A DNA stretch of 64,000 bases from NCBI RefSeq assembly GCF_900637685.1, contig NZ_LR134388.1, forward strand, positions 2,243,501 to 2,307,500, read 5' to 3'. The notes beneath the pieces are model-generated. The model saw only the letters and a program-made list of their open reading frames with translations, ran no database searches and was not told where the DNA came from. Positions 38,201-48,252 of the stretch are shown piece after piece. The position numbers were made by a program, and so were the translations under genes. The stretch's first letter is position 1; each line of letters starts with the position of its first letter. Origin of the DNA: Legionella sainthelensi. GTDB taxonomy: Bacteria > Pseudomonadota > Gammaproteobacteria > Legionellales > Legionellaceae.

Positions 38201-39280
38201 ATGTATCGCAGCCCCAAAGCTCATAATGTTCATACAGCCATTTTATCCTATCTTCATGATAATGACGCCTCTCCTCTTAATAAAACTCATGTGAAGCATG
38301 CAATTAAAGCATTGGATGAAGCTTCATTACTTGAACTCAGCATCCATGGCTATAGTCATCTCAATGATATTTTACATCTGTCATTTGAAATTGCACCACA
38401 CAACGCAGGAAGAAAGTGTTCATTTCTCATGCAACGGTTACTCTGCAAAGCCAACTCATTAGGCAGTAGATGCATTACAAAACTCCTTCTTCAAGAAAGT
38501 CATGATGGATTCACACCGCTGCATCAAGTACTTAACGCAGGTACTCCTGAAAACCTGAAAATCTACCTTGGTGAAGTACGCCATGCGGTCACTAACCAAT
38601 GGATGGAAAGGAACGATTACATCGACTTACTCATAAATCCCAATAAAGCAGGCTTCACACCACTCCATGATGTACTTAAAGCGGGTAATCCTGAAAACGT
38701 TAAAATCTACCTTAATGAGATACGTCATGCAGTCACTAACCAATGGATGGAAAAAAACGATTATATACACTTGTTAATAAAACCCACTAACGCAGGCTTC
38801 ACCCCCCTCCATGATGTACTTAAAGCAGGCAATCCTGAAAACGTTAAAATCTACCTTGATGAACTAGACCATGCGGTCATTAACCAAGGAATGGAAAAAA
38901 ATGATTATGTTAACTTGTTAATACAACCTACTAATTCAGGCCTTACCCCGCTTCATCAAGCAGCAAATAGTAATTCTGTTAATACACTTGTCTTCTTTTT
39001 AAATGAATTAAAAAAACTGCCTATGCACATCTATTCTCAAGCTCTTTTTGCTAAAACAGATGAAGGTTTTATCCCTTCATGTCAAAAAGCCAAATCGAAT
39101 GCAAATGAAATTAACACTTTTTTAAAGCAAGAAAGAAAAAATAGCATTAAACCAACACCTCAAAATCCAGGTTACGCGCCGCAACGATTCTTTAAATATA
39201 AAAAACAGAAACATGATTTTTATCAAAATAATCGTTTTGAATCTTGTCCAAAACCAAAACAACAAAATAACTTTTTATAA
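38201..39280 (+). CDS. Repeat protein with four 48-residue ankyrin-like units, candidate effector
   Basis: A 359-residue soluble protein. After ~100 helical residues come tandem units beginning GFTPLH at codons 103, 151, 199 and 247. Units two and three are nearly identical (GFTPLHDVLKAGNPENVKIY), each continuing with a second helix pair (HAVTNQWMEKNDYIHLLI). The TPLH turn is the ankyrin signature, but the period of 48 instead of 33 adds an extra helix. The C-terminal tail is basic and Gln/Asn-rich. No signal peptide. Likely Dot/Icm effector by type; no named homologue recognised. Confidence 0.75.
   Translation: MYRSPKAHNVHTAILSYLHDNDASPLNKTHVKHAIKALDEASLLELSIHGYSHLNDILHLSFEIAPHNAGRKCSFLMQRLLCKANSLGSRCITKLLLQESHDGFTPLHQVLNAGTPENLKIYLGEVRHAVTNQWMERNDYIDLLINPNKAGFTPLHDVLKAGNPENVKIYLNEIRHAVTNQWMEKNDYIHLLIKPTNAGFTPLHDVLKAGNPENVKIYLDELDHAVINQGMEKNDYVNLLIQPTNSGLTPLHQAANSNSVNTLVFFLNELKKLPMHIYSQALFAKTDEGFIPSCQKAKSNANEINTFLKQERKNSIKPTPQNPGYAPQRFFKYKKQKHDFYQNNRFESCPKPKQQNNFL
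38507..38998 (+). repeat. 144-bp tandem repeat inside the 38201 gene
   Basis: Units start at 38507, 38651, 38795 and 38939 with an exact 144-base period. The second and third are close to identical over most of their length, including synonymous positions, which points to a recent duplication. The first and fourth have diverged. Confidence 0.85.
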
Positions 39281-39562
39281 AGTTTTTCGAGCATAGATGC
39301 TCATGCAATAGGTAATAATAAAAATACATCAGCTGTTGAAAATTTTTCTGTCAAGAAAGACCTTCAGAACAAGCAGATCAATAGGTTTATATCTGCATGG
39401 CATACTGCTCACTGAAACACGAAGAATTATCGCTGTGGTTTAAGGAAACATTATTATCATGGTTACTATTTTAGACGATACATATTAAATTTTTATATCC
39501 ATGAACACCGAATAGATTGCTAATTTAAATGAGTTTGGAATCACTAAGATTAAATAAAGTCT

Positions 39563-40945
39563 CTAATAAATTTTTAAGAGCTGAGATAAGTCCGCATTTT
39601 TTATTATTTTTTTTAATCGAAAGAAGAGCGTCATTGCACATAACATGACTCCAAAAGTTAAACCATACCAGATACCTTGTACATTATGATGAAATACAAT
39701 TCCGATTAAATAGGCTAATAGAACTCCTAAAATTGAAAAACAAAATATGTTTACGTACATCGTAAATTTTGTATCTTTTAATCCACGTAATACACCAGCC
39801 TCCAAAACACGAATGGAATCAACAACTTGATATATTCCCAGAATAAAAAATAGTGGTGTAACAATTTGAACGATTTTTGGGTGCTCATCAATATTGAAAT
39901 CAATACTGATCATTATTTTAGGAAATAATATCAACACTAAAAAAATTCCTAATGAAATGAGAAATCCGAGCACAATTCCAACATAACTTGCATAAATCAC
40001 GCCTGTTTTATCTATTCGTCCTACATTGATTCCAACACGAACTGTAATTGCCTGAGATATAGCATGAGGAATATTAAAAAGAACCCCCTCAAATTGCAAA
40101 ATGATTTGATGAGCAGCAAGCGCTGTATTATTAAATCGAGAAACAAAATAAGTGACAACTGTGAATCCAACTAATTCGATAAAATAGGTAAAGCCGATAG
40201 GTAAACCAATTCTTAACATTTCTTTACAAGAAGCCCAATTCATTGTGCCTATATGTTGAAAAATCTTAAATGGTTTTGCAAATTTTGCACGATATAAACA
40301 AATAAGAATAACTATGTTGGTTAATGTGAAGGAAAATGCCAATCCGTAACCTACTCCTGCAATACCAAAAGCAGAGACACCGAATTTCCCAAAAACAAAA
40401 ACATAAATAAATATAATTTCAAGCGGAATTTCAATTAAGCTGATGTATAAGCTCATTTTCGTTTTGCCAATTCCCACTAAAAAATGGCCTATAATCGCAA
40501 GTGTAATTACCCCCGGAACCGCAAACATAAGCGCATGTGAATACTCGGTGGCGTACTTTAATATTTCTTGATTAGGAGCGCTCCAATGCACTAAAAAAGG
40601 GATTGCCCACAATAGCCCTATCATCGGAAACCACGAAAAGAAATTCAATGATAAAGCCTGTCCCATGATTTGACTGATTGCTTCATTATTATTAGCTCCC
40701 ATTTGGTGTGGGATTAAGATACTCACAGCGTGAAAAAGACCAAACCAGAATGTGATGCCCGCCATCCAGATTGTTGCCACTAAAACGTTAGCTGCTAATG
40801 CATCTTTTCCTAAATGAGCAATCATAGCAGTGCCTGCAAAAGGCCCGAGTGAATGAATTATCCAGGCCGCCATTAAGGGTAAACTAAGTAACAGATTTGC
40901 TTTGATCTCTGTTAGTATAGAATGGTGCATGATTTGTTTAACCAT
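39563..40945 (-). CDS. MATE-family multidrug efflux protein
   Basis: A 460-residue protein with twelve hydrophobic segments in two homologous halves, as in NorM-type MATE exporters (AAWIIHSLGPFAGTAMIAHLG early, ALAAHQIILQFEGVLFNIP at the start of the second half). It would expel cationic compounds by Na+ or H+ antiport at the inner membrane. TGAGG precedes ATG 40945. It is monocistronic. Confidence 0.9.
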   Translation of the reverse strand: MVKQIMHHSILTEIKANLLLSLPLMAAWIIHSLGPFAGTAMIAHLGKDALAANVLVATIWMAGITFWFGLFHAVSILIPHQMGANNNEAISQIMGQALSLNFFSWFPMIGLLWAIPFLVHWSAPNQEILKYATEYSHALMFAVPGVITLAIIGHFLVGIGKTKMSLYISLIEIPLEIIFIYVFVFGKFGVSAFGIAGVGYGLAFSFTLTNIVILICLYRAKFAKPFKIFQHIGTMNWASCKEMLRIGLPIGFTYFIELVGFTVVTYFVSRFNNTALAAHQIILQFEGVLFNIPHAISQAITVRVGINVGRIDKTGVIYASYVGIVLGFLISLGIFLVLILFPKIMISIDFNIDEHPKIVQIVTPLFFILGIYQVVDSIRVLEAGVLRGLKDTKFTMYVNIFCFSILGVLLAYLIGIVFHHNVQGIWYGLTFGVMLCAMTLFFRLKKIIKNADLSQLLKIY

Positions 40946-41271
40946 AAACTAACCTCAACGCCAACTTTTACTTAAATTCAATTAAATATATCACATCGTT
41001 GTCACTATCCACTCTTTCTTACCATCGTAGCGAGAGATCAAATCTATCGAATCACTTATAGTGTAGGATTTGAAATAGGTCTACTATATACGAACACTTT
41101 AATGACTATAAATTTTGGACAAATTGATGCGCAGCATGCATTACAAAACTCGATTGTTGCGGGTAGCCACTTACAACAATCGTTACCACTCCGTATATTT
41201 GATCATTATATTTTCTTTTGATAGGAATTTATCGGAAACCTCTTCCAGGTACGCTCTAAAAAGCTTAATGA
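40946..41271. other. Intergenic region, no gene seen
   Basis: About 326 bases between the start of the MATE gene and the end of the binding-protein gene. It should contain the MATE promoter, though no consensus -35/-10 pair stands out. All frames are broken. Confidence 0.45.
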
Positions 41272-42114
41272 TTATGCTCCATAAGCAAATAAATCACTTG
41301 TAATTATCGAAAAATTTTCGACATTACTTCCGCCAATATACCTGTTATAAGTTTTTTTAAACCCACCATTTTTTTCAAACTCAAGCAAAGCATTGTTAAT
41401 CTGTTGTAATAATTCGTTATCGGTTTTATTTACCACGATTCCAAATCCATATCCAATGGAAAACGCTTTTCCAAATGGCGCAAAAACTGGCATTTGGGTA
41501 GCCCAATACTGAGCTGACAATGCATCTTGCAAAATAAAATCAATATCCCCATTGCTCAATGCCTCAATAAGCTTTGGAGTTGACCTATAATTTACAATTT
41601 CAACATTAGAGAAACCTGAATCATTGATAACTTTTTCAAAAAGAGTGCCAACTTGAATACCTATTTTTTTTCCATTAAACACATCTTTTGAAAAAGGCAC
41701 AGTTGCCCATTTTTTTAATGCAAGATATTGAGCCTCGCTTGGAAGATAGGGAATGGAAAAACTAACACGCTGACTTCGGTCTAAAGTGATTGTAATCGAC
41801 GCAATCCCTATATCTGCTTCATGTTGTTCTATCGTTGATATGATAGTGTTTTCGAAAAATCCGGAATGATATTGGCAATGGCGATGTATGGTTTTGCAAA
41901 TATCCTCCATCATTTCTATATCAAAACCAAATAATTGATTGTTGGCTCCTTGCATAATAAAAGGAGGGTTAAAAATTTCCGTAGCCACTGTGAGTGAACG
42001 TAATGGCTCTGCATAGGAAAAAGATAGGGAGAAAGAAAAAATAAATAAAAGTTGAATCCATCTCCTTTTTATACTTAATGATCTCAAGTAATAGGAAATT
42101 ATGGTTTGCATCAT
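41272..42114 (-). CDS. Periplasmic amino-acid-type solute-binding protein (family 3)
   Basis: About 280 residues with an N-terminal hydrophobic export signal (IQLLFIFSFSLSFSYA) and the family 3 binding-protein fold: LTVATEIFNPPFIMQ at the start of lobe one, GFDIEMMEDIC, the ligand-gripping segment ADIGIASITITLDRSQRVSFS, and KKIGIQVGTLFEK in lobe two. Such proteins feed polar amino acids to ABC importers, but no permease or ATPase is adjacent, so it may work as an orphan. ATG 42114 with AAGGA nine bases upstream is preferred to TTG 42123. Confidence 0.88.
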   Translation of the reverse strand: MMQTIISYYLRSLSIKRRWIQLLFIFSFSLSFSYAEPLRSLTVATEIFNPPFIMQGANNQLFGFDIEMMEDICKTIHRHCQYHSGFFENTIISTIEQHEADIGIASITITLDRSQRVSFSIPYLPSEAQYLALKKWATVPFSKDVFNGKKIGIQVGTLFEKVINDSGFSNVEIVNYRSTPKLIEALSNGDIDFILQDALSAQYWATQMPVFAPFGKAFSIGYGFGIVVNKTDNELLQQINNALLEFEKNGGFKKTYNRYIGGSNVENFSIITSDLFAYGA

Positions 42115-42321
42115 CACAGACAATCCTTGTATTGTGATTTTCTAATTTTTAAAAAATGTAGCGCATTTTGTTAAATGGTTCAATGGCAGAATCATTGGTT
42201 TAAGGAGGGAGTCTCAGTAACAAAGCTTTTTCGTGCCACAATAAAGGAATTAAATTTACTTATATAATTTCAGAATTAATTAAAATTTAATCATATTGGT
42301 CTATATTAATAATAAACTCAT

Positions 42322-43611
42322 TTGATGATTGATATGTTTGCCGAAGAATTTAATGACGTATTTTTAAATAAATATGCACTCCAATTACAAACATATAAAG
42401 GCACAACCAAAAATGATGGAGGCATTCCCTTATACATACAGGGTATCACCACGAGCTTGAGTAGATTTATTGATAAACAATCAAAAGATCTAAATGGAGA
42501 TACTTTAAAAAAAACCACCGAAGCGTCGTCAAATGGTGGCGAACTCTTTGTTGAATTAGAAGAAAGCTCTGGAAAGAAACGAACCTGGACCACTGTTTTC
42601 GCAATTGGCGCTTTAGCGGCCTTTCGTAAACAAAAAATAGGTCAAGATAACGCTGAGCAAGAACATCTTGATAAAATAATTGAAGGGTTAAATCAAGGTT
42701 GGGTAGAAGGATTTGGTGGTTTATCCTTGAGTGGTATCTCAATAAATGAGGAAGTGATTAATAAATTATTAGGTGGTATAGAAGGATGGGTTAAAAATTT
42801 AGAACCCAATAAGCCTAGCAGCCAAGAGTTTTCAGAAACTGTTATCGCAGCGACTACATTGGTCAACATATTAGAAACGAAACTCACTGAAAATAAATCA
42901 AGAGTCGAAAGCAAAATTCCGAATGCGTTCACAGTCCTAGCCGAAACGAAAAAAACATTGATGCTGAAAGCACCCCAATTCGCTTTGAGCTATTATTCGC
43001 AGGATAATGGATTATTGTCTGAACTTCTTGATAAGCAACCCGCAATTGCTCTAAGCCTCCTTAAAGAAAATCCTTTTCTTATTGATACCTTATCTCTTAC
43101 TACACGTGTAGCAGAAACTTTTGCTACATTTTTAGGAAATCATCTAGAGTTTGCTTTAGAGGCGCTTAGTAAAACTACCGACTTATCAAGTCAACAAAAA
43201 TTTATTGTATCTGCCTTACTAAAAAATAACCCTAAACACATTGAACCTTTATTAAGGGAGGCTTCAGACTCAGTAAAACAAATATTACAAGAAAATAGAA
43301 GCCTTGTTCGAGCCATACAAAGTTGGATTGAGTCAGAGGAAGCACAATCAAAAGATCTGAAATCTGTTAAAGAATTTATGGCACCTTATCAGGTTAAAAC
43401 CACAACAGATGTCTTAGCCAAGCTACAAGAATCAAAAGGAGCGGCTCCTAGTCTTAGTATGGCTCTCGAAAATATACAGCAAAAATATGATGAACGCAGA
43501 ATACCCTTTCATGAAAAGCAAAAACGTATGGCCATATTTTCTAAATTTATGGATCAAAATCCATTAAATATGGAACGATTTTGGATAAATTATCCTAATG
43601 AAAAAAAATGA
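42322..43611 (+). CDS. Unrecognised helical protein, first part of an overlapping pair
   Basis: A 429-residue soluble protein with no signal peptide. The N-terminal ~150 residues are mixed; the C-terminal half is helical with short leucine-rich repeats (LLDKQPAIALSLLKENPFLI, LLKNNPKHIEPLLREA). The stop TGA overlaps the next ATG as ATGA, right after a run of eight A (43601-43608). A -1 slip there would read straight into the next gene to give ~778 residues. So it is either a coupled gene pair or one broken gene. Candidate effector by style only. Confidence 0.65.
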   Translation: MMIDMFAEEFNDVFLNKYALQLQTYKGTTKNDGGIPLYIQGITTSLSRFIDKQSKDLNGDTLKKTTEASSNGGELFVELEESSGKKRTWTTVFAIGALAAFRKQKIGQDNAEQEHLDKIIEGLNQGWVEGFGGLSLSGISINEEVINKLLGGIEGWVKNLEPNKPSSQEFSETVIAATTLVNILETKLTENKSRVESKIPNAFTVLAETKKTLMLKAPQFALSYYSQDNGLLSELLDKQPAIALSLLKENPFLIDTLSLTTRVAETFATFLGNHLEFALEALSKTTDLSSQQKFIVSALLKNNPKHIEPLLREASDSVKQILQENRSLVRAIQSWIESEEAQSKDLKSVKEFMAPYQVKTTTDVLAKLQESKGAAPSLSMALENIQQKYDERRIPFHEKQKRMAIFSKFMDQNPLNMERFWINYPNEKK

Positions 43612-44657
43612 ACCAACTATGTGATGATCTTGGATTGGAGCCTCACTCAATACAACGAGCACACTTATTAACTCATGCCAGAAGTTCAGTAGGTAGCTAT
43701 TTAAATAAAAAACTTAACCCGTGGGGACCTCCCAGGCTGGAAGAAATATTGCACAGCAAAGAAATAGAAACGGCAAATACTCAGGTTAAATCCGACCTTC
43801 AACAATCGCTCATGTCTTTTACAAACCAGAAAACACAAATTCAAAAATTAGCGCAAGAACTAAATCAACTTGACAGCACCTTACAAGAAATCTCTATAGA
43901 CGAGTGGATTGGTAGTCAACAACAATTTCAACAATCTATTAAAACTAGAGATAGTCATAAGCCAATGCAGGAGATTCAAAAACATGCTCAAGCCTTAATC
44001 CATGCATTAACTGGTTATCAAACTGAACTAGAAAAAATAAGGACTATTGCCCTATCTATAAACAAACTTGAAAATCCAGAAATAAATATTACAGAAATAT
44101 CCCAGTCCCTGGACCAATATGTTGAAGCAGTTTATCAACAAGGCATAAAGCTGTATGGGGAAAAACCTGAGAATTACAGTGAATTAAATATAATACAAAA
44201 AATCGATTACCTAGAGGGCGCAATAAAGAAACAAATCGAAGCAACAAATAAAATCAAAGATGACTTTGGTCATCTACATAAAGGAGCTATGATTTCCAAT
44301 CAAATTAAATCTAAAACAGATAAGCTTATAATTGAACATGCCAGAGAAGTAATAAACAAGTCCAGTGGTTTCACCCATTGGATTTTAAATATATTTAGCT
44401 CAAGTTATAGAAAAACATTCGCAGCACTTAAGGAGGCGGTAGAAAACCATGACGCACTCGCAACTGAAGCTGAAAGAAATATTAGCGTACCCGAATGCGC
44501 TACAAAAATTCGAAATATATTATTAGCAACAGAAAGTAATAGCAATAAATTCAGTACTATGAAGCATAAAATACAGAAGATTCACCAAGAATGTGAACTC
44601 GCTCCTGTTCCCTTACAAGAACCAGATAAGCTAATAAACAACGCCAAAAGTGTTTAA
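43608..44657 (+). CDS. Coiled-coil protein, second part of an overlapping pair
   Basis: A 349-residue, strongly helical protein with heptad-type stretches (FTNQKTQIQKLAQELNQLDS, AQALIHALTGYQTELEKIR) and no membrane segment except a weak patch near residue 265 (HWILNIFSSS). Its ATG overlaps the previous stop and lacks an independent ribosome site beyond the A-run, which favours either translational coupling or an originally continuous frame. The family was not recognised. Confidence 0.65.
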   Translation: MNQLCDDLGLEPHSIQRAHLLTHARSSVGSYLNKKLNPWGPPRLEEILHSKEIETANTQVKSDLQQSLMSFTNQKTQIQKLAQELNQLDSTLQEISIDEWIGSQQQFQQSIKTRDSHKPMQEIQKHAQALIHALTGYQTELEKIRTIALSINKLENPEINITEISQSLDQYVEAVYQQGIKLYGEKPENYSELNIIQKIDYLEGAIKKQIEATNKIKDDFGHLHKGAMISNQIKSKTDKLIIEHAREVINKSSGFTHWILNIFSSSYRKTFAALKEAVENHDALATEAERNISVPECATKIRNILLATESNSNKFSTMKHKIQKIHQECELAPVPLQEPDKLINNAKSV

Positions 44658-44786
44658 TCATCAAGAAAAAAACACATGATTTTAATGACCACTCTTGTAG
44701 TTCGTGTTTGTCTCAATTAAAGTGCCTTAATTGGTTAAAAAAATATTCGTTTTTATAAACATTTTAACTTTTATTATGGTTACAGA

Positions 44787-45164
44787 ATGTCTCTAAAAAA
44801 ATTTAGTGTCTACAGTGAAAGATGCCCCTCTCATAATGTTCTTGAGGGAATTAGTGATAAATGGTCAATTTTAGTAATTAATCTATTGTTAAAACAAACG
44901 TACCGATTTGGAGAATTAAAACGTGAAGTGAATGGAGTTTCTTCTAAAATGTTAGCCCAAACGCTCAATAAATTGGAACGTTTTGGATTTATAAACAGGG
45001 AATCTTTCCCAATATTACCTATGAAAGTTGAATATTCATTAACAACATTAGGTAAGGAATTAGGTAATATCCTTAACTTGCTCACGACATGGACCGAAAA
45101 AAATATGGAGGCAATAATTATCGCTGAGAATAATTTTGAAGCAACAGAGGCATCCTACAAATAA
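44787..45164 (+). CDS. HxlR-family transcriptional regulator
   Basis: A 125-residue winged-helix protein of the HxlR/MarR-like group: a Cys near the N-terminus (SERCPSHNVLE), then DKWSILVINLLL, FGELKREVNGVSSKMLAQTL (recognition helix) and PMKVEYSLTTLGKEL (wing), all at the family positions. HxlR proteins respond to reactive electrophiles or aldehydes, often via that Cys. The target may be a nearby gene, but none is divergent from it. Confidence 0.9.
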   Translation: MSLKKFSVYSERCPSHNVLEGISDKWSILVINLLLKQTYRFGELKREVNGVSSKMLAQTLNKLERFGFINRESFPILPMKVEYSLTTLGKELGNILNLLTTWTEKNMEAIIIAENNFEATEASYK

Positions 45165-45493
45165 TACCTCTTTAAATGCACTCCGGTCCCCTTCTCAATT
45201 GATTGTTTATTATAATTTTTGTTTTCTTGGGCATTTAATTTTATTCGATAATTTGAGCAATTGATATTGCTTGATTAGGTGCTTAGCCGTTGGTCAATTT
45301 TTTATATTTAATTAGGTAAACACCCCATTATTTATTCTGAATCTCTACAAAAAGCTCCATCAACCTAACTTTACGATAGACAGATTTAGAAAATAACTCA
45401 ATTTATGCTAGTCTTTACAATAATCAATAAAGATGCAGAAAGTATTTTTTTAAATACTTTGTTATTTCTTTTTATTTGTAGGAGATAAGCATT
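45165..45493. other. Intergenic, one hairpin
   Basis: About 329 bases after the HxlR gene. AAAGTATTT-TTTT-AAATACTTT at 45438-45459 is a perfect 9-bp stem followed by a T-rich stretch, about 35 bases before the acetyltransferase gene. It may be a terminator or an operator. Nothing else was seen. Confidence 0.5.
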
Positions 45494-46066
45494 ATGGAAT
45501 ATAAAAGACCTCTTTCAAGTGATTTTGAACAAATAGTCACCCTGCAGAATAGAAATCTAGCTTCCGTTTTAACCCCAACAGAAAAAACTGATGGCTATCT
45601 TTCTGGAGCTTTTTCAGTTGATCAATTAAAGTCTATGGATCAGGATATTTGTGTCTTCATTTGCAAAGATAAAGATAGTGTTTGTGGTTATATTTGTGTG
45701 GGGTCTGTTGGATACAATAAAAATGTACCTTTAGTCGCCGCCATGCTTGATTGTTTCCCCCATATTATTTATCAAGACAGGTTACTGTCAACTTATAACA
45801 TAGCAATTTCAGGGCCTGTTTGCATTGACAAAGACTATCGAGGCCAAGGTATATTTTTTAATCTTTATAATGAACTCTCAGAATTTTTAGTGAATGAACG
45901 TCCTGAATTAGATTTATATGCTGTCTTGATATCTACTCAAAATTTACGCTCGATTAACGCTCATAAAAAGCTTGGTATGGAAAGTGTGGGTAAATTTTCA
46001 TTTGATAATAATGATTATTTAATCCTAGTGCTCCCAATCAATAAATGTAAAAGCCAACATAGATGA
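45494..46066 (+). CDS. GNAT-family acetyltransferase
   Basis: A 190-residue GNAT protein. The acetyl-CoA-binding motif A is GPVCIDKDYRGQGIFFNLYN (R/Q-x-x-G-x-G/A pattern), followed by VLISTQNLRSINAHKKLGME, the typical motif B with N..S...Y/H.K.GF. The substrate cannot be inferred. AGGAGA lies eight bases before ATG 45494. Not linked to an operon. Confidence 0.87.
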   Translation: MEYKRPLSSDFEQIVTLQNRNLASVLTPTEKTDGYLSGAFSVDQLKSMDQDICVFICKDKDSVCGYICVGSVGYNKNVPLVAAMLDCFPHIIYQDRLLSTYNIAISGPVCIDKDYRGQGIFFNLYNELSEFLVNERPELDLYAVLISTQNLRSINAHKKLGMESVGKFSFDNNDYLILVLPINKCKSQHR

Positions 46067-46214
46067 AGCTATGACTATGCCACCGCTGGTTTTTTCAGAA
46101 GCTGGATATCGCTTTCATTGCCCTTAAACTGCGAAGATCGAGTATAATAATTATAAAAAATAATTTCTTAATTTAACTCATATTTTAATCATTGCAACTA
46201 TATAAGGTAACTTA

Positions 46215-47054
46215 ATGAAAAAACCACTAATTTTATTAGCAGCCGCATTATTAGGTTTCAGTTATCATGCCAGCGCTATGGAATACACATTGTTGCCCCC
46301 TATCGGTGTCTGCGTGTTTGATATTGATGGTACTTTAACGGAACCCGGGTCATTCGAAGCAATAAACGTTTGTAAACAATTGGGGTATGGCATTGGAATT
46401 AATACCGGTGAAAATAGAGACTCTGCCCAGGTGTCAATGAATGCTATTTATAATGGCGTTTCAGAACGTGGAAAAAGCTTAGAGACTTTACATCCTGACT
46501 TAGGGGATCGCTATTATGATTTTGTGTATGCTGCTTATAATACTTACCACCAATCTACTGATTTAATTGATATTATTGGGAATGGGGAAAAAACAATGGA
46601 ACATCCTGGTGATGTAAACCGTGACACTTTATTCCAATACAGTGGGGGTTGCAAAGAAAACTTTAGTCATGCTTGTACTAACTGGCCTTATAAGCATGAA
46701 GGGTTGGAATCAATCGCTGAATTCTATTACGAAGATTATGTACGCCCACAAGATAATTCTGGTACTAAAGGTGGCATATCGGATGTGAAAAACGAATGTA
46801 TTGTATTATTTGATGATCAAAAAAGCACTATTCAGAATTATGCAAATAACATTAGTGAGGAAAATGGTGGTATTAATCTAGCAAATACCACTGGCGATTA
46901 TAGCAAGCTATTTCGAGGCGTTTACATTCAGCAACCAGGCTGGACGTTTAATAGCGCTGAAGAAGCTAAAGCAACCATTTGCAAATCAATAAAATCATTA
47001 CCAGAAAAATGTCAAGTTCCGATTGAAACTTATCAAAAAGTATGTGGCAGTTAA
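46215..47054 (+). CDS. Exported HAD-superfamily phosphatase-like protein
   Basis: A 279-residue protein with a signal peptide (KKPLILLAAALLGFSYHASA). The mature N-terminus has the HAD nucleophile motif GVCVFDIDGTLTEPG, a Thr motif region (GIGINTGENR), and a later acidic motif CIVLFDDQKST that would bind Mg. Exported HAD phosphatases hydrolyse organic phosphates in the periplasm or outside. Six cysteines suggest disulfides. AAGGT precedes the ATG. Substrate unknown. Confidence 0.85.
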   Translation: MKKPLILLAAALLGFSYHASAMEYTLLPPIGVCVFDIDGTLTEPGSFEAINVCKQLGYGIGINTGENRDSAQVSMNAIYNGVSERGKSLETLHPDLGDRYYDFVYAAYNTYHQSTDLIDIIGNGEKTMEHPGDVNRDTLFQYSGGCKENFSHACTNWPYKHEGLESIAEFYYEDYVRPQDNSGTKGGISDVKNECIVLFDDQKSTIQNYANNISEENGGINLANTTGDYSKLFRGVYIQQPGWTFNSAEEAKATICKSIKSLPEKCQVPIETYQKVCGS

Positions 47055-47292
47055 CTTTACAAACCAATAAAATGAAATTCAAAAGCTGATTAATCGGATC
47101 AGTTTCTGAATTCAAAGTGGCTATCGTCTAAGTACAAGATAACAACTACATGATTAGAATTGACGTGGCGTACATACCAACAGATGTAATTCATTGTAGG
47201 TGAAATACATTTGCCAATCATATCGTGGAAAGAATACTCATTGACCACAAAGAGTTAAATATATACAATTATGCGATTTATGGTGTAATTGC

Positions 47293-48252
47293 ATGATACT
47301 CCCATCTTACTTGAACTCGTTTTATCAATACACTGAGTTTAAACAATTAAAGCGCTGTGCTGAATTAGCTGAAAATACTTTCTGCTCCGAAGTCGTAAAT
47401 AAAGATCCATTAAATGAATTAAGAGGAAATCTATTACGCATTTTGGGTGAGATTTCGCAAGTGCAAGCCAATCGATATGGCATTTATAGCATGTTGTCAA
47501 ATTATGCCTTGAGTTTCTTTAACTTTCATAAGATCAAAGGAAATTTAAAGGATATTTCGAACCAAGAACTTCAAGACATAAAAAATACGTTGATTGCTGC
47601 ATTACAAGGATTAGCAAACGATTTCCCTATACTTGATGTAGACCCTATTGATTTAACTCCAATTGAAAATGATGAAGTCTGTTTTACAAGTCTAACCGGA
47701 AGAAGGTATCGGTTGGTTAATATGGTGGATTGGATAAAAATACGTAAGGCATTTATTTACCCTGATACCAATTCCGTTATGTTAGTACACGATATTGAGC
47801 AATTGAAGCGATTATGTGCTCAACAAAACCTTTCAATGGAGCCAAAGCCAAGCCATATAATTGAACTGGAACAAGAGTTATTAAACATTGGTTTCTCAGT
47901 TAATCATATAGAGGAATTAAAAGTTCCTAATTTACGCAAAAATCACATCCTTGTTTTGAAAATGTTGGTAACAGAATACCAATTAAGCCACTCTAAAGCC
48001 ATTGCAGAACTCAAGGGTTTGAATTATGAACACGCGGATGCCTTAAACGCCTTATATTCACGCGGCTTACGCGGTGATCATTTAAGAAACTTATTTATAG
48101 ATGAAGAAGAGTTTGGTCCTCACCATACAGTAGTTTTGATGATGTTGATGGATGATTGGCATTATGACGTTGAAGCCGCTGTTCGCTGTATTTCTGGCTG
48201 CGATTTTGAAGAAATACAAAAATTTTATTCCATACCAGCGCCCACAAGATAA
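47293..48252 (+). CDS. Candidate effector with a U-box-like segment
   Basis: A 319-residue protein without signal peptide. Residues ~113-175 read DPIDLTPIENDE, then TGRRYRLVNMVDWIKI, then YPDTNSVMLVHDIEQLKRL. The order DPI..P, G..Y....I..W, P.T, L....L is the U-box/RING-like pattern of E3 ubiquitin ligases, with no zinc ligands. The C-terminal third has short helical repeats (LNYEHADALNALYSRGL, HHTVVLMMLMDDWHY). If real, it would recruit host E2 enzymes after Dot/Icm export. This is inference from pattern only. A frame overlapping the 3' end (to 48388) also looks coding. Confidence 0.65.
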   Translation: MILPSYLNSFYQYTEFKQLKRCAELAENTFCSEVVNKDPLNELRGNLLRILGEISQVQANRYGIYSMLSNYALSFFNFHKIKGNLKDISNQELQDIKNTLIAALQGLANDFPILDVDPIDLTPIENDEVCFTSLTGRRYRLVNMVDWIKIRKAFIYPDTNSVMLVHDIEQLKRLCAQQNLSMEPKPSHIIELEQELLNIGFSVNHIEELKVPNLRKNHILVLKMLVTEYQLSHSKAIAELKGLNYEHADALNALYSRGLRGDHLRNLFIDEEEFGPHHTVVLMMLMDDWHYDVEAAVRCISGCDFEEIQKFYSIPAPTR

